64,000 nucleotides of DNA from Pyronema omphalodes (lineage: Eukaryota; Ascomycota; Pezizomycetes; Pezizales; Pyronemataceae), in NCBI GenBank assembly GCA_024516155.1, contig JAJJXM010000018.1, positions 124,001 to 188,000 of the forward strand, in the 5' to 3' direction. This document shows positions 24,668 through 36,615 of the stretch, piece after piece (the stretch's first letter is position 1; every line of letters begins with the position of its first letter). The notes under the pieces are model-generated. The model was not told the DNA's origin. It worked only from the letters and a program-made list of their open reading frames with translations, and did no database searches. The translations under genes were made by a program, and so were the position numbers.

Positions 24668-26878
24668 ATGGATTTCATTGTGAGCTCTCCTTCCCTCAAT
24701 GGCATCGAATTGGCTTTATGTCATCCCAAACGGCATATCCGGAAATATGAAGCTGACTTTATCTAATAGATTGGCCTCGCGCACTGGTGTGAAATCCACG
24801 GCCCATCTTTAATCCTTTGTACACAGGTTTTACCACCGCAATGTGGTTCTTGCTTTCCCGGCAGCAAAGCCCAGTTGACCAGAAGCGGGAGTGAACCTTC
24901 TCTTGGATCTACCTCGACCTCCGGGAATACTGCTACCAGCGGAACGACAGCTACCACCTCCGGGAATGCTACTACCGGAACTACAGCTACAACCGCCGGC
25001 GCACCTCCGACGACAACCACCACCCAGCCCGCCGGCATCACCCCACCACCGACCTCCCACGGTATCTCCAACTCTGGCTCCGCACCCCTCCGTCCAACCA
25101 GCAATAGAAGCGCCAGTACCCCGCGGCTCTCTTCTCCCTCCGAAACCCCACCAGCCTCCCCGCGCTCACCGGCCATAGTCTCCTCCGCTCCCGAACAATG
25201 CCGCAACTGCACCATGACTCTCCCGCCACAATTCGAAGGCAACAGCTCCACAGGTCGTCGTCCATTACGCACCACCGAGACACTATTAGTGAACCCCGGT
25301 GGAGACCCCGATAGACCGCCGAGTTCGCCTATTGGTGGCAGTGCGCCGGCATTTCCAAGTGTCAGCGAGATTGAAGGAATGGGTGAGGAGCTGATGACAC
25401 ATACCCACACCATATCTTACCTCTCTTCTCGCTCTCCATCGAATCCTGCCCGCTATGCAGCTGTGCGGCAAGCTTGTATCCGTACTTTATCCTGCGAGCT
25501 TGCTCCCTCTCAAACCTCCCCCATTCTCTTCGGTGATCCTCATATTGGCTACACCATAGCTGTAGTGTTCAAGGTCACGGATAACAAGTCTCGTGGAGGA
25601 CTACGAACTTACGCCCTACTAGCCATGAGTATGAACCAGAAAGCCCTGGTCCAACAGTGGGGAGTGATATCAGGAGTTTTTATGAATCTCGTTTTAGATA
25701 TCCAGTGGGGAGTGGGGGAGAGGATAGCAAGAGAGAAAGAAGCGGAAGAAGCAGCGCTTCGTAGTAGCGCCGCCGGTACTGGGGCTGGCGCAGGAACCGC
25801 CGGAAATTTCGGTGTGGGTGCTTTTGGAGCTGGATCCTTGGGCTCGAGAGGTCCGGAGAGTTTTTTGAGGAGACGGAATCCTGGAGATGGTGCAGAGAAA
25901 CGCAGTTTAGCGGATTTGGTTGGGAAGGATCGGTTTTTTGTGGATCTGCATTCAACGTTTGTTAGGCTTCTGGCAGGGTTGGCAAGAGTTTATGGATTTG
26001 GTGAAGCAGAGGAAGAAGAATCAGTGGCGGAAACAGGGGCCATGGGACCACAAGCTGGAGCTTTAGCTACTGGAGTTATGACACAAGCTACCAACACCGA
26101 AGCCAGAAAAGAAGCCGCCGAAGCCGCAGCAGCAGAAAAAGCAGCAGACGCAAAACTTTCCCAACAAATGCAGGCTATAACCCTTGGTCAACCAACAAGG
26201 GTCATTACTACTCAATCATCAAGTCAAGCCACAACACCAAAAGCAGAAAACCAAGCTCCTACCACTACCACCGCTGCTCCAGCTTACCCAGCCCCTAAGA
26301 AAACTCCAACCCGTAGCATGACTGCTCCCTCCCCATTACCAGGTCCAATACCTACCCCCACTCCCGCCTGCGTTACCGCAACTCACGTCATAACGCATTC
26401 CGTTGCAGCAGCAGCAGCTCCCGCACCAGCACCAGGAGCAGTCCCAAATCCCCCAGTACCAGCACCTACAACCACCGCCGCCGCCGCCGTAGCATCACCT
26501 ACCATCACTCAAGCACCGACAATCACTCCCAAATCACCAGCACCAGCTACAGCTGCAATTAAACCACAAATGGCAAAAAGAACAGATTCTGAAGCTACAA
26601 TAACACCTTCTTCTGCTCGTACGGTAGCTGCTACTTCGTCTGCTGTTGTCTCGCCTATACCAGCCGCTGCAACTCCTACACCGACAGCTGCAACATCATC
26701 GTCATCATCATCATCTACAGCCCCACAGAAATCTTCAACCTCAGGAACACAGGGATCCCAAGGACCTATCACCCTACCATCAACAACCCCAACCACAACT
26801 CCAACCCCAACTCAATCTCAAAACCCGATATCTCCAAATTTTACGGCAACTAGACCAACGGGTGTTGTGGGGTATTAG
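24668..26878 (+). CDS. LST7: Lst7/folliculin-like protein, 706 aa, two exons
   Basis: Folliculin in animals and Lst7 in yeast act on the vacuole or lysosome surface, with an FNIP/Lst4 partner, as GTPase-activating proteins for Rag/Gtr GTPases, feeding amino-acid status to TORC1. The first exon is only four codons (ATG at 24668, MDFI, ending 24679), then a 90-nt intron with a CTAATAG end, then 24770-26878. The join restores the family's N-terminal longin start (IGLAHWCEIHGPSLILCTQVLP...CGSCFPG). A Thr/Ser-rich linker follows, then QCRNCTMTLP, THTHTISYLSSRSP, ACIRTLSCEL, FGDPHIGYTIAVVFKV and RTYALLAMS, all characteristic of fungal folliculin N-domains. A conserved FFVDLHSTFVRLLAGLARVYGF segment follows near the middle. 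The last ~250 residues are Ala/Pro/Thr-rich low complexity. The TAG at 26876-26878 is followed by more open frame (see findings). Confidence 0.9.
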
Positions 26879-27971
26879 GATCATCACCAACCACCGGTTT
26901 TGGAGGCGTTGCTGTTGGTGGGGAATGGTTCTGGGGCTTTGGGGGCTTCGTTGGAGTCTTTGGAGTCTTTAGGTTCGGGGGCTTCGTTGGGTCCTGCGGG
27001 TTCTGCGGGTTCGGGAGTATTCTCGATGGAACAAGTGGAACAAATGGAACAAACCAGAGACACAGAGGAAACAGAGGAAACAGAGGAAACCGAAGACACA
27101 GAGGAAACCAGAGAAACGGAGGAAACAGAGGAAACGGAGGAGATGGAGATAGAGATAGATGCTAGGGAAAGGGATTTAATGATGGGATTAGGATTTGGTG
27201 AGAGAGAGGAAGCTTGATGGTGAGGGTTCGGGTTTGGGTTTGAGGGGGGTTGGGGGCTTTTTTTAGTAGTCCTGGTTTTTAGTGGGATGGTTTTTAGTGG
27301 GATGTCTTTTTCTTTTTCTTTTTTTTTTCTTTTTTTTTCTGCTTTTTTTTCCTCAACGTTGTTGAGATTGGTTTTTTAATAGCTTGCTTTGCTTGTCTTT
27401 GCCTTGCCTTGATTTATAGATGGATTTTGATCATGTTTATGGCGTTTTTTGTTTGCTTGATTTAGTTGTCTTTTGTTTGCTTAGTTGCAGTTGCTTGCGG
27501 GTGGCTTTAAGGATAGTGCTGGCGGGGTTTTTTTTTCCTTTTGTGGGGGCTTTTTCTTTTTTTTTTTTAGTCGATATTTTTTTGTTATTTCTTATTCGAT
27601 TTTTCTTATTTGATATTCTTATTGGATTTTTCTTTTCGATATTTCTTAGTCGATTTTTATTAGTCGATATATCTTTTTTTACTATTTTTTACTGTTTTGC
27701 TAGTTTACTGGTTTACGAAGTTGTTGAATATTGAATCCTTGAATATTGAATCTTGAATCTTGAAGTGGGTACTGTTTTTTTGATTGCTTTTTTGATTTGG
27801 TGTTGATTTGATTGTTGTTTTTTGATTGCTTTTTTGATTTGGTGTTGATTCAATTTGTTGATGATGATTGCTTTTGAGTGCTTTTGTTTTTGTTTTTGTT
27901 TTTTGATTGCATTTTCTTGATTGTTTTGACGATTGTTGGTGATTCGATTGTTATAATTGCTATGCGTTATG

Positions 27972-28165
27972 AATACTACTCTTACTACTCTTACTACTCT
28001 TACTACTGTTGCTACTCTTACTACTGTTGCTACTGTTGCTACTGTTACTACTCTTACTACTCTTACTACTCTTACTACTCTTACTACTCTTACTACTCTT
28101 ACTACTGTTGCTACTCTTACTACTGTTGCTACTCTTACTACTCTTACTACTGTTGCTATCTATTT
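27972..28165. repeat. trinucleotide-based array (TTACTACTC / TGTTGCTAC units)
   Basis: About 190 bp of ACT-rich 9- and 12-nt units, with higher-order alternation of TTACTACTC and TTACTACTGTTGCTACTG blocks. It opens Tyr/Ser- and Thr/Leu-rich frames on the plus strand that are not considered genes. Confidence 0.85.
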
Positions 28166-28313
28166 AGCTTACTACTATTGCTATCTATCTAGCATAATAT
28201 CTACCTAATATAATATTTATATACTCTTTACTGATATTGATATATCGGAACCTGGAAACTTGGTATCATCGGAACTTTGAACTTATTATCGGAAATCTCA
28301 GATCTAGAGCTTA

Positions 28314-28362
28314 GAGCTTGGTATCTTAGAGCTTGGTATCTTAGAGCTTGGTATCTTAATAT
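28314..28362. repeat. TTAGAGCTTGGTATC 15-mer, about 3 copies
   Basis: Three consecutive nearly perfect 15-nt units ending in 'cttaatatctta'. The similar phrase 'gaacttggtatcatcgg' just upstream may be a diverged copy. Confidence 0.8.
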
Positions 28363-29551
28363 CTTAATATCAGACCTCCCAATCATACAAACCAGTCCCA
28401 AACCAATTCCAAACCAATTCCAAACCAATTCCAAACCAGTCCCAAACCAGTCCCAAACCAATTCCAAACAACGACCAAAACAGACTCAAAACAGACTCAA
28501 TACAGACTCAATACAGACCATACGAACTATTAAAATACGAGACCTTTACGACGACCGAAACCAGTTCACTATCAGTCGTATAAACTAGCTAGTTCAACAT
28601 CAAAAAAACCAGTTATCCGAATACAAAGCTTGAAAAACCAGGTGCGAAAAACTGGTTTCTCCAATCCAATTAGGTCGCCAGAAATTATAACTAACGATTA
28701 CAATTACGATTACGATTACGATTACAATTACGATTACAATTCACATGAAGCTCTGAACCTCCGGATCCCATCAATACCCGTCCGTCTGTACTAAATAGCG
28801 ATCCGATACAGTTAACTGTGATCCACATACATTTATAAAACATCAGCCCAGACATAGTAGCCATCGCAGGAACTGAGAGCATATTCACCGCCATTTTGCA
28901 AGAGTTGGGAAGCCTGGTAACCAGAAGCCGGTGCATTAAGGAGGGTTTGAGATACTGGTAAGCTCAGCCATTGATGGCCTTTGGGTTTAAATGAGGTTGG
29001 GTTTAAATGAGGTTGGATATGTTGTTTATTCCTATTCATATTCATATTCCTGTATGCACTGGTTCTTGGTGCGGGTAAAGTGGTTCTTGGTGCGGGTAAA
29101 GTGGTGCGGGTAAAGTGGTTTGTGTTGATTTGAGTTGATCTGAGTTGGTTTAATTGGTGTACTGTGGTTATAACTTATAACTTACAACTTATAACTTACA
29201 TAGTTCTATGGACGCCTGAGAACTGAAATAACTGTGTATCCGGGACACTGGAACTGCATCAACTAGACTGCAAATGGTGGTCTGGATTGTGCCGAACTTT
29301 GGTTTCCGGAATATGTCAGGGTTTTTTGGTTGGCGGGGTTGTTTATGAGACTTGACGCAGGATCACCTGTGGTAATGGGTTATATTTGGGGGGTTGGAAA
29401 TGAGATTATGCTGTGTTATTGTTTGATTTATTTTTATTTTACAGCAACAAAGAATAAAAGAAAGAGAAGCTATACATTGTAGTCTATGAAACATTTTTGT
29501 GGCATTAAAAGTAGCGTATAGTATAGTATGGTAGGTAGAAATGTTGATATA

Positions 29552-30710
29552 TTACTGGTTGAGTTTTCGTGTAGAGCGGCGTACACGTACACTTCGTCTA
29601 AGATCGTCTTGATTTTCTGTCTCCTCTTTCTGTCCATCCTTGGGGATATTATTCTCGGTCTTCTCAGTCTTTTTCACGGCCTTCTTGACGACTTTCTTGG
29701 TGGGCTTTTCCTCATCCTTCTTCTCGTCCTGGTTCTGTTCCGGCTCTTTCTCCTGCTCTTTCACCTTTCGTGTAGGACGGCGTACACGTGTGCTCCGCTG
29801 AACATCGTCTTTGTTCTCTACTTCCTCTTGCTTCTCCTCTACCACTTTTTTCTCGGTCTTCTTCACGGAATTCTTGGTAACTTTCTTCTCGGGTTTGTTC
29901 TGTTCCGGCTGTTTCTCCTGCTCCTGCTCTGGCTCCTGCTCTGGCTCCTGCTCTGGCTCCTGCTCTGGCTCCTGCTTTGGCTCCTGCTCTGGTTCCTGCT
30001 CTGGTTCCTGCTCTGGTTCCTGCTCTGGTTCCTGCTCTGGTTCCTGCTCTGGTTCCTGCTCTGGTTCCTGCTCTGGCTCCTGCTCTGGCTCCTGCTCTGG
30101 CTCCTGCTCTGGCTCCTGCTCTGGCTCCTGCTCTGGCTCTTGCTCTGGTTCTTGCTCTGGCTCCTGCTCTGGCTCCTGCTCTGGCTCTTGCTCCTGTTGC
30201 TGCTCCTGCTCTGTCTCCCGCAATGCCTGTAAATCCTCGGCATATTCATCTTCGTTCTTTGCCTGTCCCTCCTGTTCCATCTCCCCACTTTCCTCCTCGA
30301 CCTGCATATTCTCCTTCACCTTCTCACCATCCTTCTCCTCCCCATTCCCCACCAACCCACTCTTCTCTTTCTCTTTCATTTCATTCGCCTTATTCTCCAA
30401 TCTCCTCTCCATCCGTTTCGCCTTCCTTTCCAAAAACTTCTTCATCCTCCATTCCTCCTCTCTCTTTGTCTTTTTCCTCGGTTTCCGAGTTTTCTGTTCG
30501 CTGCCATCTTGATTCGGTTCAAGATTAAGCTTGTCTTCTTTTTCGTTACCATCTTTCTTCGCTCTGATTTCTGCTCGACGAGCTTTCCTGAGTGCTGAGC
30601 TGTATGAAGGAGTTGTCAGCCAGTCAGTCAATCAATCAGTTGATCAGGTAATCAGTCAAGAGACATCACTCGTGAGCATGGAGGGTAGATGGGAATATTA
30701 ACCTTGGCAT
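29552..30710 (-). CDS. low-complexity Glu/Pro/Gln repeat protein with basic RxRRxTRK modules, 351 aa
   Basis: Two exons: ATGCCAAG at 30710-30703, a 103-nt intron ending TTCATACAG, then 30599-29552. The join gives MPSSALRKARRAEIRAKK. The N-terminal ~115 residues are a charged Lys/Glu-rich helix-like region. About 22 EPEQ tetrapeptides follow, encoded by a 12-nt minisatellite (about 29912-30195). The C-terminal ~110 residues contain two copies of a module of the form VKKTEK...ENxDD...RSxRVRRxTRK, the second ending the protein (RRSTRKLNQ). The repeated basic R-V-R-R motifs next to acidic stretches suggest a nuclear or nucleic-acid-associated protein, but no known domain is recognised. The ORF is on the minus strand; several other frames through the repeat are open only because a 12-nt unit preserves all frames. 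Confidence 0.7.
29912..30195 (-). repeat. 12-nt minisatellite inside the coding sequence, encoding (EPEQ)n
   Basis: Units read GAGCCAGAGCAG or GAACCAGAGCAG on the coding strand. The GGC/GGT-type variants are grouped in blocks, which points to repeated local duplication. Copy number is likely to vary between strains. Confidence 0.9.
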
Positions 30711-33700
30711 GATTACACACTAGCTGTAATAGATATGACCCAATAATTTGGCAGGCACGATAATAATTGGAGCACACAGCAACTGGAACGTGGGAGTTGA
30801 CGTGGACTCGTGGTGTTCGAGGTGCCGTACATATGTAGGATTTAAAAGAAGAAACTTGTCTAGACTAGTCTAGACTAGTCTCGCTTAGGTGGAAAAAAAT
30901 TTATCTCAGCTGTATGAAGTGTTGCCAAGGCCCAAGATGGTGGGTGACAATTGAGAAGTGATGACTATAACCCCCGGTCGTGCCCTGGGACACTCCTGGG
31001 AATAGTACAGAGAGGTGATGCGTAGAAAAAGATTCGGGATTCTGGCTGGGTCTTAATTTTGGGATCGGTAGCTTGGTCAGATATCATACCACAACACTCG
31101 GCATTGAAACTTCGAGCCTTTGAGTCTAAAGCGGTGGTTGTAATTGATTAGGATGAGGATAACATATACAGATCCCGATAGCATAGGGATTGAAAATAAA
31201 GTGTTATCCAATACGGATTATCCCGTGTAATAGATATAGACTGTAAGGAAGCATGATGAATGAAGATACCCGGAAATGATATGTTCCGCTGCAGCCTGTA
31301 CTTTGATAAAAATTGTTAGCAGTGTAAATTGGATGATTGGGATGGTTGAAGAACTAGCTGGCAAGACAGAATGGTTTGTAGTTATCGAAGGCGAACGCGG
31401 CGGGTTTTAGACGGTGATTTTTTTTATTGACTTCAAATGGAATGAAGAAAATAGCTAATATATCAGGATATAAGGATAAGGACAATCATATAGAGACTTA
31501 TGGCTATTCATGGTATTGTTATTTATCTATGTTTATTGGTTTATACTAAATCGAGAGGGAAGAGACGAAGTGGAAATGGAGAATGTAGATTGTAATTGAT
31601 GAAGAAAACAGATTAAGACGTATGAAAGCTGTACAATATACATCAGACGGACACTAGAAGCGCCAAGTCTTCACCATCAGTCCTACCAAGTCTACGCTAT
31701 ATAACAGGTCTCTCCTATGTAGAAACTTTCAACAGTTTGCTTGTTTATTCCATGATTCATAGGAAGGATATTGCCCGCTATTATTGTACATATCACCCAC
31801 TGCTTCCTTTCATTTATATTATTTCGTACTATTGTTAAGAATTTCTGCTGGTTGGTTTTTATCTTCGTCGACCATGGGAATCATGGAATTCATTTGAAAA
31901 AAGGAAGTTACAAAAAAACAGATTCTATATTTTGATTGTACAAAACCTCGTTTTACGGATTTTATCCCTCCTCTTTATCTTTCTCCATCGCTCTACATTC
32001 AGCACCTGATATCCATTGATTGGATTTGACGATACTCGTAGTAGTTATTTATAGTCCGACCGGCGGCGAGGTTGGGGGGGGGGGGGTTATAGTTCTCTTA
32101 AAGGTATTTCTGATTGTATCAGCTACATAAGCAAATTCGAGTTTAGCTTCTCAAGATTCCAAAACAATGACCCTATGAATGAGAGGATATGTGCTGCTTT
32201 CTCTGTAAGCATAAAATGTGACGATCCACATTCACTACAGATCACTCGATATATAACGTGGATACTTCCCTCACCTTTTTCATCGTACTTATCCTCTATC
32301 CCACAAAGACCTTAAAGGCCTCGATCAGTGTATGATTAAGATTGTAATATCATACTTATTCTCATTCGGCGAGTTGTGCCTTCTGTTATTGTTTCTCAGG
32401 GGTTATTTTACTTCTGTGATGGCTATTCTTATAATTGTTCATGGTATATGAAGTATCAGGAAGTTAGGTTTGTTGAGCTCTGTAGAGATTTCATTCACTA
32501 GGATAGACAAAATCGGTTTGTGTAAAGAAACTGTAATTGGATTGCATGCTGAGAATACAACTACACACAAGTTGCACCTTCCTATATCTTGCCTCCCACG
32601 ATATTTCTCATCCATACTCAATCCAGTGACCCCATAAGCACTCTAAATCCTTCCGTACTGAACAACTGTATGGTGGTTACTACTTGCATGAAGTACATAA
32701 GCTATATACCCAAATGCATACAAACAAACACACAACAAAAATATTCATTACCCTTAACCCCACCCGCAAAAGGAAACCCCAAACTCACCCCGCCTTTATC
32801 AAAGTTCCTGTCCAAGTTATTCGTAATACGTTATTCAAACCTCAGAATCTCGGGAATTTTGGAATATATTCCATACTACGTACATAGAAACTAAAAACTA
32901 GAAACTAGAAGGTTTAAGTTTAAGTCTGAGTTCGAGTATGAGTAAACTTTGAAGATCTGTTTATAATGTATATGTTCATGTTCGTTTTACCTTTTATCTA
33001 TTTCATCGGTTCATGATTCGTCGGCTCTTGGATTATTGTAAATTGCTAAATTTCTAAATTGTAAATCGTAAATTATGATCATTGAGATTAGGGTTTACCA
33101 TGAAAAATTAAAAGAAAAGAGGAAAGCAAATCATATAAGATATCAAGAAAAGAAAGATAGGGCTGGGAGGGGAGAAAAGAAGAAGAAACAAGAAGTCAGC
33201 TTAATCTTCGCACAGAAACCAAACATCTGCAAGGGTTTATCTCAAAATTTAACCTCATCCTGGAAAGTCTCTCTCTCTCTCTCCCTCTCTCTCCCCCCTC
33301 AAAATTTTTTTCAAAAAAAATACCCAAAGCTCACAGCTCCACCACAACCTTACCACCTTTACATGACGCCCTTATCACGGCTATATCTACCATCAACTCT
33401 CCATACTATAATATACGGATATACCATCAAACCGTCTCAATATATTCACTTCTTCACTTTACGGAAGCTGAACTCTGTTATATGTGGGGTATATAATCAA
33501 AAAGATAGTGGCTTTAGATATCCATATCCATATCCATCCATATCAACCCCAGTTTCAACATACAGTTTTATCCAGCCATGCTATACCATGCTATTCAAAT
33601 TCGAAACGTGGGGAAAAACGTAGGGAAAGGGAAGAACAAGACGGTTGCTACCTGCCCTCTTGCCCTCTTGCTCACCTACCCTCTTGCTCACCTGCCCGGC

Positions 33701-34767
33701 CGGGACACAGGGGGGGGGGGGGGGGGTAAAACAAGCGTCAGAGTTACCGTGACTATGTACATACGATTTCATAAGTATGGCTAAGCCGCTGAGCTGGGAA
33801 GTAACTTGAAGTAACTCAAAGGGACTCAAAGGGATCTAAAGGATTAAAGGGATCTAAAGGATTAAAGGGACTCAAAGGGACTCAAAGGGACTCAAAGGAT
33901 TAAAGGGACTCAAAGGATTAAAGGGACTTAAAGGATTAAAGGGACCCAAAGGAATTCAAAGGGATTCAAAGGGATCTAAAGACACCTAAAGACTAAGGTT
34001 TATTCTTTGCAACTTCGTGACTGCGTTTGGTGAGATTGGAGATTGGAAGCTGGTTGAAATATGCATAGTGTTCTTTCAGTTACATAGGAGGATTTAAAGT
34101 AAGGCTGAAGTTCTCACACCTTGCAGTCTTGCACTCTTGCATCGGAACTAGTTATCTAGTGGGAATATAGTGGAGAACTAGATATGCTAGATATGCTAGA
34201 CAAGCGCGATGAAGACTATGTATGCCAGCAGCCAGGGTACGGACCATACATATCAAACATATCAATATCAACATCGACTCATTCCGTGAATGACGTGAAT
34301 GAGTTTGAAGATACAGAATAAAATAACAGAATAGAATAGAATACTTATAAAGAAAATGAAGAAAATGAAAATGAAGAAAATGAAGAGAAAAAAAAGAAAA
34401 TGAAGAAAATGAAAAATGAAGATGAAAAAAAATGAAAGATACGATACGATATGATATGATATGATACCTAACGCAATGAAAATAATAGATATCATAGATA
34501 GATAGAAATGAATATAAACTTGCTTGAGATCTAAATCTAAGCACACTTCACACTATAGACTGAAGACTACGGATTTCGTACCTCTACTGTGGCTTGATTC
34601 AGGGATTCAGGGATTCAGGGATTCAGAATCATAAAATCATCGAATCAGCTGAATCATCTGCATCTTCATCACTGATCCATCACCAAGCCTACGTCCATGC
34701 CTACCTCCATGCACCAGCTGATCCCAACTGCTAATACTATCATCATAGCAGCCAGTAACATCACCAG
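30711..34767. other. 4 kb gene-free region
   Basis: AT-rich DNA with no supported gene. It holds a poly-G run near 32076-32086, a poly-G of 17 (33710-33726), an AAAGGGACTC/AAAGGATT repeat (33822-33985) and a purine-rich GAAAATGAA tract (34340-34435). The frame at 33075-33623 (182 codons, plus) passes through CT-repeat and poly-A tracts and is judged spurious. Confidence 0.6.
33822..33985. repeat. AAAGGGACTC / AAAGGATTAAAGGGATCT array
   Basis: About 160 bp of 9-10 nt units built on AAAGG(G)A, with alternating ACTC, ATTC, ATCT and ATTA endings. Array edges are blurred by diverged units. Confidence 0.8.
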
Positions 34768-35827
34768 TCACTTCCCCGGCATATACCCCCACTCCTCATC
34801 CTCCTCCTCCTCATCACTTTCCTCCTCCTCCTCTTGATCCTCCATCTCCTTCTCCTTTTCCATCCTTTCCACAACCCTCCTATACTCACTCCACTTAACC
34901 GATTCCTTACTTCCCTGATATCTCGTAACCTTCAACGAGACTTTTTCCCAATCCTTCTTCCCGCCGGTCCAACCCGCTTTCCTCATTAAAGAAACAATAG
35001 TTTCTTCCTTAGTCCATCCCTGTTCACTCGCAACATCCGGTAGATATGTAGCACCCATTCTTCGGTTATGGTATACAAAATCAATTTGTAGACCGTGGAC
35101 TCCGATTTCCCAATCCATGGGAGAAGAGGCTGGCTCGAAGTTTGTGAGAAGGGTTACGCTGCATTCTAGTGAGGGAAGCTCTTTGAGGGTTATTGGCGGG
35201 AAACGAGTATCGTGGAGTGCTCTAAGCGTGGGAAGGGAAATCTGTTAGCTTGTGTGATCTTAATCCTTCTTAGAGGGTAGGGTATAATATATGATGATTC
35301 CTTGATACTTTTAAAAAAAAAAAACCCCCCATCTAGTGCCATATAACAAGAAAAAAAGAAAAGCCTCAAACTTACGCAGTCAAACTATAATCCCTCAACC
35401 CATCATTCAGCGGCTTCGGATCAAAAGTCCCAATACAACCCCTCAAATCATAATGCCCACCCGAGAGTTTTTTCCAAGTTACAAACAACGGGAATTTCTT
35501 CTCCGTTTCCGTATTCCCATCCCGATTCCTAGTTACTCCATTTACCCCATTCCCAGTCACCCCATTTCCATTCACCCCATTGCTAGCACCATTCCCATTC
35601 ATAGCACCATTACTACCAATAGCTGCAGCACTGGTGCCATTGGTGCCATTGGTACCATGACTACCATTAATACCATTAATACCACCGGCACCGCTACTGC
35701 TACTACCGTTGGTAACAGCAGAACAGGCGATAAAACCTTCGAATTCCGATAACGGATGCGGTTTAGTTTTGTTTAAACGCGAGACTAGGACGTCGAAACA
35801 GTAGTGACAATGTGCTTGGGATGCCAT
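34768..35827 (-). CDS. AMMECR1-domain protein, 301 aa, two exons
   Basis: Exons 35827-35376 and 35221-34768, joined over a 154-nt intron (donor GTAAGT). The product starts MASQAHCHYCFDVLVSRL and carries the family hallmark LRGCIGTF at residues 128-135, then LHDTRFPPITLKELPSLECSV, the GVHGLQIDF motif, GATYLPDVA and a C-terminal KVTRYQ. AMMECR1 proteins are conserved from archaea to man; a nucleic-acid or RNA-modification role has been proposed but the biochemical activity is not established. Residues about 41-105 are an insertion rich in Asn, Gly, Ser and Thr (NGNG-like repeats) between the first strand and FPLFVTWKK, and the C-terminus is a 25-residue acidic tail. The insertion is encoded by a CCATT-rich imperfect repeat and probably forms a disordered loop. 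Confidence 0.93.
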
Positions 35828-36615
35828 GATGTTGCTTGCTGGCTGCTTGGGGAGCTTCAGATGATGTTGCAGAATGGGGGGAGCTCTGGAGTCTGGGCTT
35901 GTGGGAGAAGCTGGTATCAGGAGGGTTTAGGTGCGGAGCTTAGCTGTTGCTGTTGCTGTTGCTGTCGCTGCTGCTATCGAGGAGCTGAGCTGTGATGCTG
36001 GGGTAGCTGGTTGGGTACGGGAAGTTCCGATGTGGGGAGGGTGGAGGGTGGTGGGTTTTGGTTGTCGCGGAAGCAGGAACAGGATCCGTGGAGAGATCTG
36101 AGATGCACGAGTATGACGAGGGGGAAGAGACCATTCACTAACAACAAGAGAGAGAGGAGAGGAATCACAGAGTTTATATAAACTGCGACAGTTCGGCTGC
36201 TGGGGGGAGTTGCAATGGCGACGACGACGGCGTCATGTGGGTTTTAACGGGAGCTTATTATAGGTGGGGTTGGTTTAAACTGTGTTAGGACCTTGGAACG
36301 GACGGAAGCGAAGAGCACCTGGCTTGTGTTGGTTGAATGCGGATATGGGGGATCGGCAGGTGTTGTTTTGGTTAACTACCGGAAGTATTATTTCAATACT
36401 AAAACGTTTAACAGCAGCTTGATTATGGTGAACTCATAACATTCCACATAAGCCATCGTTCTATCACCGAAACTAAGCTTAAATTTTTTTAACCCAAACT
36501 GCAAAATGAGAACCTGATATCTATCTGCTCAGCAGCCTTCAGATCGCATAATTCTGAAATCTTCTCATACTGCATTCCCTTGATATCCACCCTCTTTTCA
36601 TCCTCCGCATAACAT
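35828..36615. other. intergenic, AMMECR1 gene promoter side
   Basis: Contains a CTGTTG repeat (35943-35980) in what is likely the leader of the AMMECR1-domain gene, then AT-richer DNA with the 3' flank of the PDAP1-like gene (from about 36400). No further gene is seen. Confidence 0.5.

Larger units (their letters stand above)
26879..29551. other. 2.7 kb intergenic region with simple repeats
   Basis: The first 340 bp continue the LST7 frame after its TAG (26879-27217). After that come T-rich tracts (27250-27700), a TTACTACTC/TTGCTACTG array (27972-28165), a TTAGAGCTTGGTATC repeat (28314-28362), a CCAAACCAATT/CCAAACCAGTC repeat (28385-28470) and ACGATTACA repeats (28690-28740). No other gene is supported. 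Confidence 0.6.

Noticed and set aside
24192..24683. 163-codon plus-strand frame just before LST7
   Set aside because: It overlaps the well-supported LST7 ATG in another frame; regarded as leader sequence.
29528..30528. Plus-strand frames of 183-234 codons over the EPEQ minisatellite
   Set aside because: Shadows of the minus-strand gene, open only because of the 12-nt repeat.
33075..33623. 182-codon plus-strand frame
   Set aside because: Built from A-rich and CT-repeat tracts; no recognisable domain or signal.
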